The notes: generated by a model not told the origin, from the letters alone. A stretch of DNA of 15,996 nucleotides from NORP309 sp045107085 (GCA_045107085.1 JBGCFT010000188.1:1-15996); one strand, 5' to 3'. Shown: positions 9,636 through 15,996, counted from the first letter of the stretch. Translations and numbers: made by a program.

Positions 9636-10874
9636 ATGCAAATTAAATTTCCCATTATTACGCTAAGCTTATTGTTACCATTGATGAGTAAAGCCGTTGT
9701 TTTTAATGTTAATACATTTGATGACTTGATTGATATCAACCCAGGAGATGGAATTTGTGAAGCAACAGTTTCAACTGGAGATTGTTCTTTGCGTGCTGCA
9801 ATTAATGAAACCAATGCATTACCAAGTGCAGATACCATTGAAGTGCCTGCGGGTACTTATGTGCTCACTCTATTAGGAAATGATGACTTCGGATTGGTGG
9901 GTGATTTAGATTCTACATCAGTAGATCTCATCATTTCAGGTGCTGGTATGAATCAAACAATAATTGATGGTGGTAGCACAGATAGGATTTTTGATATAAG
10001 CCAATCAAACTTGACTATAAGAGATTTAACCCTACAAAATGGAGGAGACCCAGTTTCAACTGTCTCGGGCGGGGCCATGATTTATGCTGGCAGTCCCTCT
10101 CATTCGTTAATTCTTGAAAGGGTTAAATTTGATAATAATCGCGCTAATTCCGCTGCGGGTTTGTACGCCGTTGGAAGTACAGATAATCGATCTCAAGTCT
10201 CAATAACAGAATCAGTATTTATTAATAATTCGACTGTAGATTTGGGGATCACAAATCAATTTGGTCCCGCCATATTTTGTAATGATTGTGATATGATTGC
10301 TCAGGCCATTACCGTGAGTCACAGTGGCTCTGGACAAAAAGCCATCAGAGTAGAAGGAGGTTCATTAGAATTAATTAATTCTACCATCAGTCACAACCAA
10401 GAAGGTGGAATTAGGTCCACGAATGCTGATGTGCTGGTTAAATTTAGTACTTTCTATGAAAATGGATCCCAAGATTTATCATTTTTTAGTTTTGATGATT
10501 CTAATCAGTTTCAAGTTGGATATTCAGTATTTCAAACCAGTATAAATATTAACTGTCAAGCAGGCGATCTCCCTGAATCATTGGGATATAATGTGACCAG
10601 TGATGATTCATGCGAATTTAATATGGTAGGAGATACCCAACTTAAGGATGCTGAATTAGGGTTGTTGGGTGCAAATGGAGGGTTAACCCAGACGCACCTT
10701 CCTTCCTTATCAAGTATGTTAATCAACCAAGTTCCTATGGCGAATTGTTTAGATCTTATGAATAACCCATTAATGCAGGACCAAAGAGGTTTTGAAAGAC
10801 CAGTTGATTCGCTTTGTGATATTGGTTCAGTAGAACTCAATACAGATGTAATTTATAGAAATGGATTTGAATGA
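9636..10874 (+). CDS. Secreted CSLREA-domain / parallel beta-helix protein
   Basis: 412 residues from the ATG at 9636. An in-frame upstream ATG at 9588 would overlap the previous gene and bury the signal peptide; 9636 is preferred because AGAGG (9626-9630) stands 5 nt before it and the product then begins with signal peptide MQIKFPIITLSLLLPLMSKA. The N-terminal domain has the CSLREA hallmark: PGDGIC (36-41), then GDCSLRAAINETNALPSADTI with Cys50-Ser-Leu-Arg. The middle shows repeated short strands (LTIRDLTLQNGG, LERVKFDNN, LELINSTISHNQEGGI) typical of a right-handed parallel beta-helix. Near the end DQRGFERP and CDIGSVEL (382-401) match the choice-of-anchor Q domain. The extreme C-terminus is DVIYRNGFE. 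Likely secreted or surface-exposed; enzymatic activity is not evident. It follows the metalloprotease by 13 bp. Confidence 0.85.
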   Translation: MQIKFPIITLSLLLPLMSKAVVFNVNTFDDLIDINPGDGICEATVSTGDCSLRAAINETNALPSADTIEVPAGTYVLTLLGNDDFGLVGDLDSTSVDLIISGAGMNQTIIDGGSTDRIFDISQSNLTIRDLTLQNGGDPVSTVSGGAMIYAGSPSHSLILERVKFDNNRANSAAGLYAVGSTDNRSQVSITESVFINNSTVDLGITNQFGPAIFCNDCDMIAQAITVSHSGSGQKAIRVEGGSLELINSTISHNQEGGIRSTNADVLVKFSTFYENGSQDLSFFSFDDSNQFQVGYSVFQTSININCQAGDLPESLGYNVTSDDSCEFNMVGDTQLKDAELGLLGANGGLTQTHLPSLSSMLINQVPMANCLDLMNNPLMQDQRGFERPVDSLCDIGSVELNTDVIYRNGFE

Positions 10875-10892
10875 GATGATCTGATTGATGAG

Positions 10893-10920
10893 ATGACATA
10901 AATATTTTCTTGGTTATAAT
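10893..10920 (+). promoter_or_regulatory. Strong candidate mutL promoter; leaderless start predicted
   Basis: ATGACA at 10893-10898 (five of six matches to TTGACA), 16-bp spacer, perfect TATAAT at 10915-10920. The mutL ATG begins at 10927, the distance at which transcription normally starts. No Shine-Dalgarno sequence precedes the ATG. Confidence 0.6.
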
Positions 10921-10926
10921 ACCATC

Positions 10927-12738
10927 ATGAAAAACAGAATAAATAAGTTACCCAGTCTTTTGGTTGATCAGATTGCAGCAGGAGAAGTGATTGAACGGCC
11001 AGCATCAGTGGTCAAAGAACTGGTTGAAAACGCCTTGGATGCAGGGGCAACACGCATCAGTATTGAGATTGAAAATGGTGGAAAAAAGCTCATCAGAGTA
11101 ATAGACAATGGTTATGGATTGAGCCAAGAAGATATGAGTTTGGCCATTGAAAGACATGCCACCAGCAAAATACAGTCACTTGAGGATTTAGAAGCGTTAA
11201 ACTCTTTAGGGTTTCGTGGTGAAGCCTTACCGAGTATTGTTTCTATTAGTAGGTTTATTCTTACTTCAAAAACAATAGACTATGATTTTGCACACCAATT
11301 GAATTGTTTAGGAGGCATTTGTGAACCGATAAAACCAGCACAACATCCTTTGGGAACAACCATTGAAGTGCGTGATTTGTTTTATAATACACCTGCACGC
11401 AGACGTTTTTTAAAAACCGATAGAACCGAGTTTTTACGTATAGATGATTTAATTAAGCGGGTTTCATTATCACGATTTGATGTCGGTTTTACCTTAATCC
11501 ACAATGGTAAAACAGTGCGCAGTTCGCAAGGTGGTGAAGCCGAAAGCAATAAAAAAATGCGCATAGTTCAATTGTGTGGCAAAGAGTTTTTTGAAAATGC
11601 GTTTTTTATTGATGAACAAAGACATGGTATGCGTTTATATGGATGGGTAGCAAAGCCATCATGGAACCGAGCATCAGCAGATAGGCAGTTTTTTTACATT
11701 AATGGTCGCATGATCAAAGATAAGTTGATTGGTCATGCCGTTAGACAGGCTTATCAAGATGTCTTGTTCCATGGCAGATTTCCTGCATTTGTGTTGTATT
11801 TTGAACTGGATCCAACATGGGTGGATGTTAATGTGCATCCAACCAAACATGAAGTGCGTTTTAGAGAATCACAACAAGTGCATGGATTTATATTTGGTTC
11901 GTTAAATCATGCCCTGTCACAAACTAAACCAGGATCTGATTTAAACGCCACTACTGAGATAGGTTTGAATTCTGCAAACATCCAACCAGTTGATTACACA
12001 AAAATGCAATCATCATTACAATTTAGCCGTCCCAATTATTCTCCCAGTTATGTGGCAGAAACACCAAACAATTATTTGCAATCCATTGCGCAAGCTAGTC
12101 AAAGCCTTCCTGAAATGCAATCCTATCAACAGCAGTCAAAAGATGAAGAAGAAATGCCGCCATTGGGATATGCTAAAGCGCAAATTCATGGTGTTTTTAT
12201 TATTGCTGAAAACAAAAATGGTATGGTTATTGTTGACATGCATGCCGCACATGAACGCATTACTTATGAATGGTTCAAAAAAGCCATTGAAAATGATGGC
12301 ATTCGATCACAATCTTTATTGGTGCCATTGGCAATCACAGTCAGCGAACGTGAGACAGATGCCGTTGAACAACATATCCATTGGTTTAATAAATTAGGTC
12401 TAGATGTTCAAGTTGGATCAAAAGAATCAATCATCGTGCGTAAAGTCCCAACATTATTGGTTAAAACAGACATTGAAAGTTTGCTTAAAGATGTATTGTC
12501 TGAAATAGTGACATTGGGTTCAAGTACAAAAATAGAAGCCAGTATGAATGAATTGTTATCTTCTATGGCCTGTCATGGTTCAGTGCGTGCCAATCGTCAA
12601 ATGACTATTGTTGAAATGAATGCCTTGTTGCGGGAAATGGAGAAAACCCAGCGCGCTGATCAATGCAACCATGGTCGCCCAACATGGGTACAAATGGACA
12701 TGAAACAAATGGATCGTTTGTTTTTAAGAGGTCAATAA
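10927..12738 (+). CDS. mutL: DNA mismatch repair protein MutL with endonuclease motif
   Basis: 603 residues (E. coli 615). MutL couples MutS mismatch recognition to strand removal. The N-terminal GHKL ATPase has KELVENALDAGAT with catalytic Glu31, VIDNGYG, the ATP-lid HATSKI and GFRGEALPSI; a transducer domain follows (FYINGRMIKDKL, VDVNVHPTKHEVRF). A Gln/Ser-rich linker (about 340-415) leads to a C-terminal dimerisation domain holding the metal-binding motif DMHAAHERITYE (437-448), matching DQHAxxExxxxE, plus ACHG (548-551) and CNHGRPT (580-586). The protein should therefore be a nicking endonuclease, as in MutH-lacking bacteria, unlike E. coli MutL. The start is clear from homology (LPSLLVDQIAAGEVIERPASV). 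A diverged fragment of the same gene lies at 15835-15881. Confidence 0.97.
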   Translation: MKNRINKLPSLLVDQIAAGEVIERPASVVKELVENALDAGATRISIEIENGGKKLIRVIDNGYGLSQEDMSLAIERHATSKIQSLEDLEALNSLGFRGEALPSIVSISRFILTSKTIDYDFAHQLNCLGGICEPIKPAQHPLGTTIEVRDLFYNTPARRRFLKTDRTEFLRIDDLIKRVSLSRFDVGFTLIHNGKTVRSSQGGEAESNKKMRIVQLCGKEFFENAFFIDEQRHGMRLYGWVAKPSWNRASADRQFFYINGRMIKDKLIGHAVRQAYQDVLFHGRFPAFVLYFELDPTWVDVNVHPTKHEVRFRESQQVHGFIFGSLNHALSQTKPGSDLNATTEIGLNSANIQPVDYTKMQSSLQFSRPNYSPSYVAETPNNYLQSIAQASQSLPEMQSYQQQSKDEEEMPPLGYAKAQIHGVFIIAENKNGMVIVDMHAAHERITYEWFKKAIENDGIRSQSLLVPLAITVSERETDAVEQHIHWFNKLGLDVQVGSKESIIVRKVPTLLVKTDIESLLKDVLSEIVTLGSSTKIEASMNELLSSMACHGSVRANRQMTIVEMNALLREMEKTQRADQCNHGRPTWVQMDMKQMDRLFLRGQ

Positions 12739-12753
12739 AGCACTCTATAAAAA

Positions 12754-12778
12754 TGTACGGTGCAACCCTTGTGGTTGC
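12754..12778 (+). repeat. Left copy of hairpin-forming inverted repeat flanking the defence cassette
   Basis: The 25-bp sequence begins TGTACGGT and continues as the hairpin GCAACC-CTTGT-GGTTGC (stem 12762-12767 with 12773-12778). It occurs in inverted orientation at 15881-15905 with 24 of 25 bases identical. It starts 15 bp after the mutL stop. Flanking CTATAA and TTATAG form a further inverted pair around it. It could be a REP/MITE-like dispersed repeat; only a genome-wide count can tell. Confidence 0.85.
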
Positions 12779-12821
12779 TTATAGGGTGGAATGAAACTGC
12801 GTATAACTGGAAAAGGAAATC

Positions 12822-14390
12822 ATGCAATACATAAAACAACTAAAGCTTCTTAACTATAAAAAATTTAAGGAATTTGAAGTCGAATTTGATTCAAAGATTA
12901 ATACCATCATTGGAGATAATGAATCCGGTAAAAGCACAATACTACAAGCAATCGAGCTACTTTCCAGTGGAAGCAGGCATAAAGTAGAGGCAGCAGGTAT
13001 TGAATCTATTTTTAATAAAGACTCGGTAACTGAATTTTTAGCAGGTGAAAAGACTTTTGAGAAATTACCTGAAATTCATGTCGAAGCTTATTTAAGCGAT
13101 GAAACCAATCCCGATCTTGTCGGTAGGCATCACTCAAAAGCCCCTATTGATGCTAGTGGCTTGCATATGGTCTGCTTGCCAAACGAAGACTTAATCAACG
13201 AAATAAATCAAGTTTTAGCATTAGATAACGGAAACTTTCCATTTGAATTTTACATCGTGAAATTTATTACTTTTAATGGCGAGGCATATTCTGGTTATCG
13301 CCGATTCCTTAAGTGTTTAACAATAGATAGTTCAAAAATAAATAGCGAACATGCAAACAACGAATACATAAGAACAGTTTATGATTCCACTGTAGAACAT
13401 GCAAATAGAGTAAGCCTGAGCAATGAATATCGTTTACAAAAAATACAATTCAAAGAAAATAATCTCAAAAATATTAATGAAGGATTAGGTAGTTACGAGT
13501 TAGCTATACGCTCAGGGTCAAAATATAACCTCGAAGGTGACATCACTCTAACTCAAGATGACATCCCCATAGATGCTAGGGGGCAAGGGCAGCAGTGTTT
13601 CATTAAAACTGAGTTCGCACTGAATCGTAACGCTGAAAATAATGCGTTAGATACTCTTCTTTTAGAGGAGCCTGAAAATCATCTTAGTCACAGCAATATG
13701 AAAAAGCTTATATCAAAAATATCAGAGTCACATCATAATCAAATAATTATAGCAACACACAGCAGTTTAATTAGCACTCGATTAGATTTAAGAAAGTCAA
13801 TACTTCTAAATAGTAACAGCGATAAGCCGCTTAAGCTAAATGAATTATCCACTTCAACTTCAAAGTTTTTTATGAAAGCACCAGATAACAATATTCTTGA
13901 GTTCGTACTATCAAGAAAAGTTATGCTTGTTGAAGGTGATGCAGAGTATATGCTAATCGACGCAATGTATAAAAGAACAACAGGGAGGGCACTAGAAGAA
14001 GACGAAGTACATATTATATCTGTAGGTGGTACGAGCTTTAAGCGCTACATGGAACTAGCAAAAACTCTCAACATTAGAGCGGCGATAATTCGTGATAATG
14101 ATGAGGACTACCAAGGAAAGTGCATAGATAACTACGTTGACTATATAGCCGAAAACATTAAGGTTTTTTCGGATACGAATAATGATAACTATACCTTTGA
14201 GGTCTGCCTCTATAATAAGAACAAGGTAGTATGCGATGAATTATTTTCTGGCGGTAATATAAAGAAATCACCTCTTGATTTCATGTTGGATAACAAGGCG
14301 GAAAGTTCACTCAGGCTTGTAGAAAATCATTCAGAAGGTTTAGATCCCCCAGAATATATTCAGCAGGCAATACAATGGATAAACGAGTAG
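12822..14390 (+). CDS. OLD-family ATP-dependent nuclease, GajA-like (AAA ATPase + TOPRIM)
   Basis: 522 residues. The N-terminal ABC/SMC-like ATPase has Walker A GDNESGKST (31-39), Walker B-type LLLEEPENH (279-287) and the switch His313 in IIIATHSS. The C-terminal TOPRIM domain has LVEGDAEYMLIDAM with Glu371, the DxD pair Asp425/Asp427 in IIRDNDED, a TFEV glutamate (Glu460) and Lys481/Lys482, in the order seen in OLD/GajA nucleases; metal-dependent DNA cleavage is therefore predicted. The start is supported by AAGGA at 12813-12817. It overlaps the next gene, a UvrD-type helicase, by 16 nt, which is the gajA-gajB arrangement of Gabija anti-phage systems. In Gabija, GajA nicks DNA when nucleotide pools are depleted (known); the same role here is inference. 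ATA and CTA codons are conspicuously more frequent than in mutL, suggesting transfer. A lone OLD nuclease or a different OLD-helicase system are the alternatives. Confidence 0.85.
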   Translation: MQYIKQLKLLNYKKFKEFEVEFDSKINTIIGDNESGKSTILQAIELLSSGSRHKVEAAGIESIFNKDSVTEFLAGEKTFEKLPEIHVEAYLSDETNPDLVGRHHSKAPIDASGLHMVCLPNEDLINEINQVLALDNGNFPFEFYIVKFITFNGEAYSGYRRFLKCLTIDSSKINSEHANNEYIRTVYDSTVEHANRVSLSNEYRLQKIQFKENNLKNINEGLGSYELAIRSGSKYNLEGDITLTQDDIPIDARGQGQQCFIKTEFALNRNAENNALDTLLLEEPENHLSHSNMKKLISKISESHHNQIIIATHSSLISTRLDLRKSILLNSNSDKPLKLNELSTSTSKFFMKAPDNNILEFVLSRKVMLVEGDAEYMLIDAMYKRTTGRALEEDEVHIISVGGTSFKRYMELAKTLNIRAAIIRDNDEDYQGKCIDNYVDYIAENIKVFSDTNNDNYTFEVCLYNKNKVVCDELFSGGNIKKSPLDFMLDNKAESSLRLVENHSEGLDPPEYIQQAIQWINE

Positions 14391-15412
14391 TATTTGCCGT
14401 CGCTGGATCGGGGAAAACATCGAGCATCATTGATTTACTTGAGAATAATAGCCGATGTTTAATAGTTACTTATACCGACAATAATACGAGACATCTAAAA
14501 AATAGAGTAATTAAAAAATTCGGAGAAATCCCTGGCGGAGTTCGTATCTATAGCTACTTTACTTTTTTATATTCATTTTGCTTTAGGCCCATATGTGGCT
14601 ACGAGCTGAAGACTAAGGGAATTAACTTTAACTTCCCTTTGCCACAATACTCACAACGCTCTAAAAAGAATTCAAGAAAACATTATATTGATAAGAATGA
14701 TCGGCTGTATGCTAATCGTATAGCTAAATTACTAATCGAGTTTGATGTAGTCCCTGATGTTATTAAGAGACTAGAGATGTTCTATGACACTTTGTGTTTT
14801 GATGAAATACAAGATTTTGCAGCTAACGATTTCAATTTCATATGTTCCTTAGCAAAAGCAAATGTTGACATTCGATTGGTAGGGGATTTTTATCAACATA
14901 CTTTTGATACTAGCCGTGATGGAAATACTCAAAAATCATTGCATGAATGTTTTGATAAATACTGCGCTAAACTAAAAAAAGCAGGCTTTGAGGTGGATTT
15001 AACATCTCTATCTAACAGTTATCGCTGTAGTCCTAGTGTTTGTGCTTTTGTATCGGAAAATATAGGGATAGAAATTTTATCTCATCGAGAAGATGAGGTC
15101 GTGGTGGAGTATGTTGACAATGTTGATGAAATTGATTCAATCTTCAATAACGACTCAGTTGTTAAGCTTTTTTATCAAAAAAGTGATAACTATGCAGGAA
15201 ACACTGCTAACTGGGGAAATACAAAAGGATTAGATCACTTCCGAGATGTATGTGTTGTATTAAACCCAACAACTCTTAAAGCTTTTGATGCTTCCAGTTT
15301 AGACAAGCTTAATCCAACGACAAAGAATAAGCTTTATGTGGCATGCACTAGAGCAAAAGGAAGTTTGTATTTTGTTCCTGAAAAATTATTAAAGAAATAT
15401 AAGGCGCTGTGA
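14375..15412 (+). CDS. Compact UvrD/Rep-type SF1 helicase, GajB-like
   Basis: 345 residues, clearly shorter than typical GajB (about 490) or UvrD (about 720). All core helicase motifs are present: Walker A AVAGSGKT (8-15), motif Ia CLIVTYT, motif II DEIQD (143-147), motif III VGDFYQ (169-174), motif IV SNSYR with Arg217, motif V TKGLD (283-287) and motif VI YVACTRA with Arg326. Only about 65 residues separate motifs IV and V, so the large 2B subdomain of UvrD/Rep is missing. No nuclease domain is seen. The ATG lies inside the end of the OLD nuclease gene (16-nt overlap, GCAGG just upstream), so the two are translated together. In Gabija, GajB binds GajA and is activated by DNA ends; here the role is inferred from pairing. 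It ends in GCGCTGTGA, where GTG of a possible small ORF overlaps the TGA stop. Confidence 0.85.
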   Translation: MDKRVVFAVAGSGKTSSIIDLLENNSRCLIVTYTDNNTRHLKNRVIKKFGEIPGGVRIYSYFTFLYSFCFRPICGYELKTKGINFNFPLPQYSQRSKKNSRKHYIDKNDRLYANRIAKLLIEFDVVPDVIKRLEMFYDTLCFDEIQDFAANDFNFICSLAKANVDIRLVGDFYQHTFDTSRDGNTQKSLHECFDKYCAKLKKAGFEVDLTSLSNSYRCSPSVCAFVSENIGIEILSHREDEVVVEYVDNVDEIDSIFNNDSVVKLFYQKSDNYAGNTANWGNTKGLDHFRDVCVVLNPTTLKAFDASSLDKLNPTTKNKLYVACTRAKGSLYFVPEKLLKKYKAL

Positions 15413-15552
15413 ATGACCTCCGTTTACGAGAGCTTATTACAAGGTCACTGCACGCTGAAATTTTATTCGCTGCGCTCCCAAAAATCCGTTCAGTGAAGCG
15501 TAACGAAGCCAATATGATTTCAACTTGGGACATTAAACGCTTTTTGTCCTAA
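15409..15552 (+). CDS. Possible small ORF coupled to the helicase stop codon
   Basis: A GTG at 15409 overlaps the helicase TGA (GTGA), and AAGG at 15401-15404 lies just upstream, a usual arrangement for coupled translation. The 47-codon product starts (M/V)NDLRLRELITRSLHAE and ends STWDIKRFLS. I recognise no family. The DNA is richer in GC than its surroundings, and the opposite strand is also open across much of it (15348-15533), so it may be a relic rather than a gene. Confidence 0.25.
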   Translation: MNDLRLRELITRSLHAEILFAALPKIRSVKRNEANMISTWDIKRFLS

Positions 15553-15834
15553 GTCACACAACCATGCTTTAATGAATCCAACACTAAATTGAGATTCTAA
15601 ACCCATGCCGAAAAGGCGAAATGTCCAAAGTAACCAAAACCCCTATAGAGTGATTGTTAGATTTTAGTATAAGTGGTGTGGAGTCCAATGGCTCCAAATC
15701 GTACGTTAAGGATTGATTATTTTTTATTTTACAATTGTTTTAGTCTTACAATGTATAAGTATTAATACTTGCTATTTGAGTGTCTTATAAAATGTCTTAT
15801 ATGTACTTTCTTAAATCATCTTTGAATTTATAAA
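15553..15834. other. Gene-free AT-rich spacer of the island's right flank
   Basis: No ORF of convincing length or family resemblance is visible on either strand. It contains CCCTATAGAGTG (15641-15652), which echoes in inverted orientation the mutL-cassette junction, a perfect 14-bp palindrome AAGTATTAATACTT (15757-15770), and three GTCTTA hexamers (15743, 15782, 15794). It may carry regulatory or attachment-type sites, but none can be named. Confidence 0.5.
15757..15770. repeat. Perfect 14-bp palindrome
   Basis: AAGTATTAATACTT is its own reverse complement and lies in the AT-rich spacer to the right of the helicase. It has the symmetry of a dimeric-regulator operator, but no adjacent promoter or regulator is identifiable, and in such AT-rich DNA chance is possible. 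Confidence 0.4.
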
Positions 15835-15881
15835 ATTGAAAGTTTATTCAAAGATGTGTTGTCTAAAATTATTACTTTGGG
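15835..15881 (+). pseudogene. Diverged mutL fragment (codons 516-531 region)
   Basis: Aligned without gaps to 12472-12518 of mutL, 38 of 47 bases match. Six of the nine differences fall at third codon positions, and the translations are IESLFKDVLSKIITLG here and IESLLKDVLSEIVTLG in MutL (13 of 16 identical). A stop codon lies seven codons upstream in frame, and homology is lost in that direction. Downstream the match ends at the first base of the right inverted repeat. The piece is a remnant of a different mutL allele rather than a recent copy of the resident gene. Confidence 0.7.
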
Positions 15882-15905
15882 CAACCACAAGGGTTGCGCC
15901 GTACA
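15881..15905 (-). repeat. Right copy of hairpin-forming inverted repeat flanking the defence cassette
   Basis: Read on the minus strand it begins TGTACGGC and continues GCAACC-CTTGT-GGTTGC, differing from the left copy (12754-12778) at one position. 3102 bp separate the two copies. Its inner edge abuts the mutL fragment at 15835-15881. Confidence 0.85.
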
Positions 15906-15924
15906 ATTAATGCTTAACTTACTT

Positions 15925-15996
15925 TTAGCTTTTGATATCCAACCACTGTTTCATCAATTTTTTTATTTGGGTTTGATAGGCTATACCTGACAATTT
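15925..15996 (-). CDS. C-terminus of a possible CopG/BrnA-type antitoxin (partial)
   Basis: The last 72 bases, read on the minus strand, are open to a TAA at 15927-15925 and encode 23 residues ending KQWLDIKS, preceded by LSGIAYQTQIKKLM. The pattern GIxYQTxIxxxL matches, from memory, the end of ribbon-helix-helix antitoxins of the BrnA/CopG type (commonly GIPYQTLI). The gene body lies beyond the window. The call rests on a short stretch and could be wrong. Confidence 0.45.
   Translation of the reverse strand, partial: KLSGIAYQTQIKKLMKQWLDIKS

Noticed and set aside
12762..12778. Left repeat hairpin as a mutL terminator
   Set aside because: The stem is only 6 bp and is followed by TTATAG rather than a T-run. 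It also matches the distant inverted copy, so it is better described as a dispersed repeat.
12822..15412. PARIS, Septu or retron-type system
   Set aside because: ATPase and TOPRIM are fused in one protein, there is no HNH nuclease and no reverse transcriptase, and the partner is a UvrD-type helicase.
15348..15533. 61-codon minus-strand ORF across the helicase 3' end
   Set aside because: It overlaps the conserved end of the helicase gene and resembles no known family.
12754..15905. Insertion sequence or transposon carrying its own transposase
   Set aside because: No transposase or integrase is encoded between the repeats; both genes are defence-type proteins.
15413..15924. CRISPR array, tRNA or integron attC site in the right flank
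   Set aside because: No regularly spaced direct repeats, no cloverleaf and no paired attC core motifs were found by eye.

Overview
The window comes from an AT-rich bacterial chromosome, most likely a marine-type gammaproteobacterium. EttA, Ppx and MutL all read as close relatives of the gammaproteobacterial proteins, and MutL carries the endonuclease motif of lineages that lack MutH. The two secreted proteins end in short IFxxxFE / IYRNGFE tails, which I associate from memory with Xanthomonadales and Marinicella-like genomes. That genus-level guess is inference only.

Layout. 1-1523 (minus): ettA, a ribosome-bound ABC-F ATPase whose last ~48 codons lie outside the window. A 204-bp divergent spacer follows. 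1728-3881 (plus): a lipoprotein prolyl oligopeptidase (S9A), closed by a textbook terminator. 3979-5466: ppx exopolyphosphatase, whose likely promoter overlaps that terminator. 5603-9622 and 9636-10874: a two-gene unit for secreted proteins, a 1339-residue mosaic metzincin-type metalloprotease and a CSLREA/beta-helix protein. 10927-12738: mutL, with a strong promoter placed so close to the ATG that the mRNA may be leaderless.

Immediately after mutL the character changes. 12822-14390 encodes an OLD-family ATPase-TOPRIM nuclease, and 14375-15412, overlapping it by 16 nt, encodes a compact UvrD-type helicase. This pairing and order is that of the Gabija anti-phage system (GajA + GajB), but the helicase is much shorter than typical GajB. 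The cassette lies between two inverted copies (24 of 25 bases identical) of a hairpin-forming repeat at 12754-12778 and 15881-15905. Just inside the right copy is a 47-bp fragment, 81% identical to codons 516-531 of the intact mutL and differing mostly at third codon positions. The homology ends exactly where the repeat begins. This looks like the scar of an island that arrived next to mutL together with a piece of a diverged mutL.

The remaining right flank (15413-15924) holds a possible 47-codon ORF coupled to the helicase stop, an AT-rich stretch with a 14-bp palindrome, and no convincing larger gene. The last 72 bases encode, on the minus strand, the C-terminus of a protein that resembles CopG/BrnA-type antitoxins. 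The region after mutL therefore reads as a small defence island at a chromosomal hotspot.
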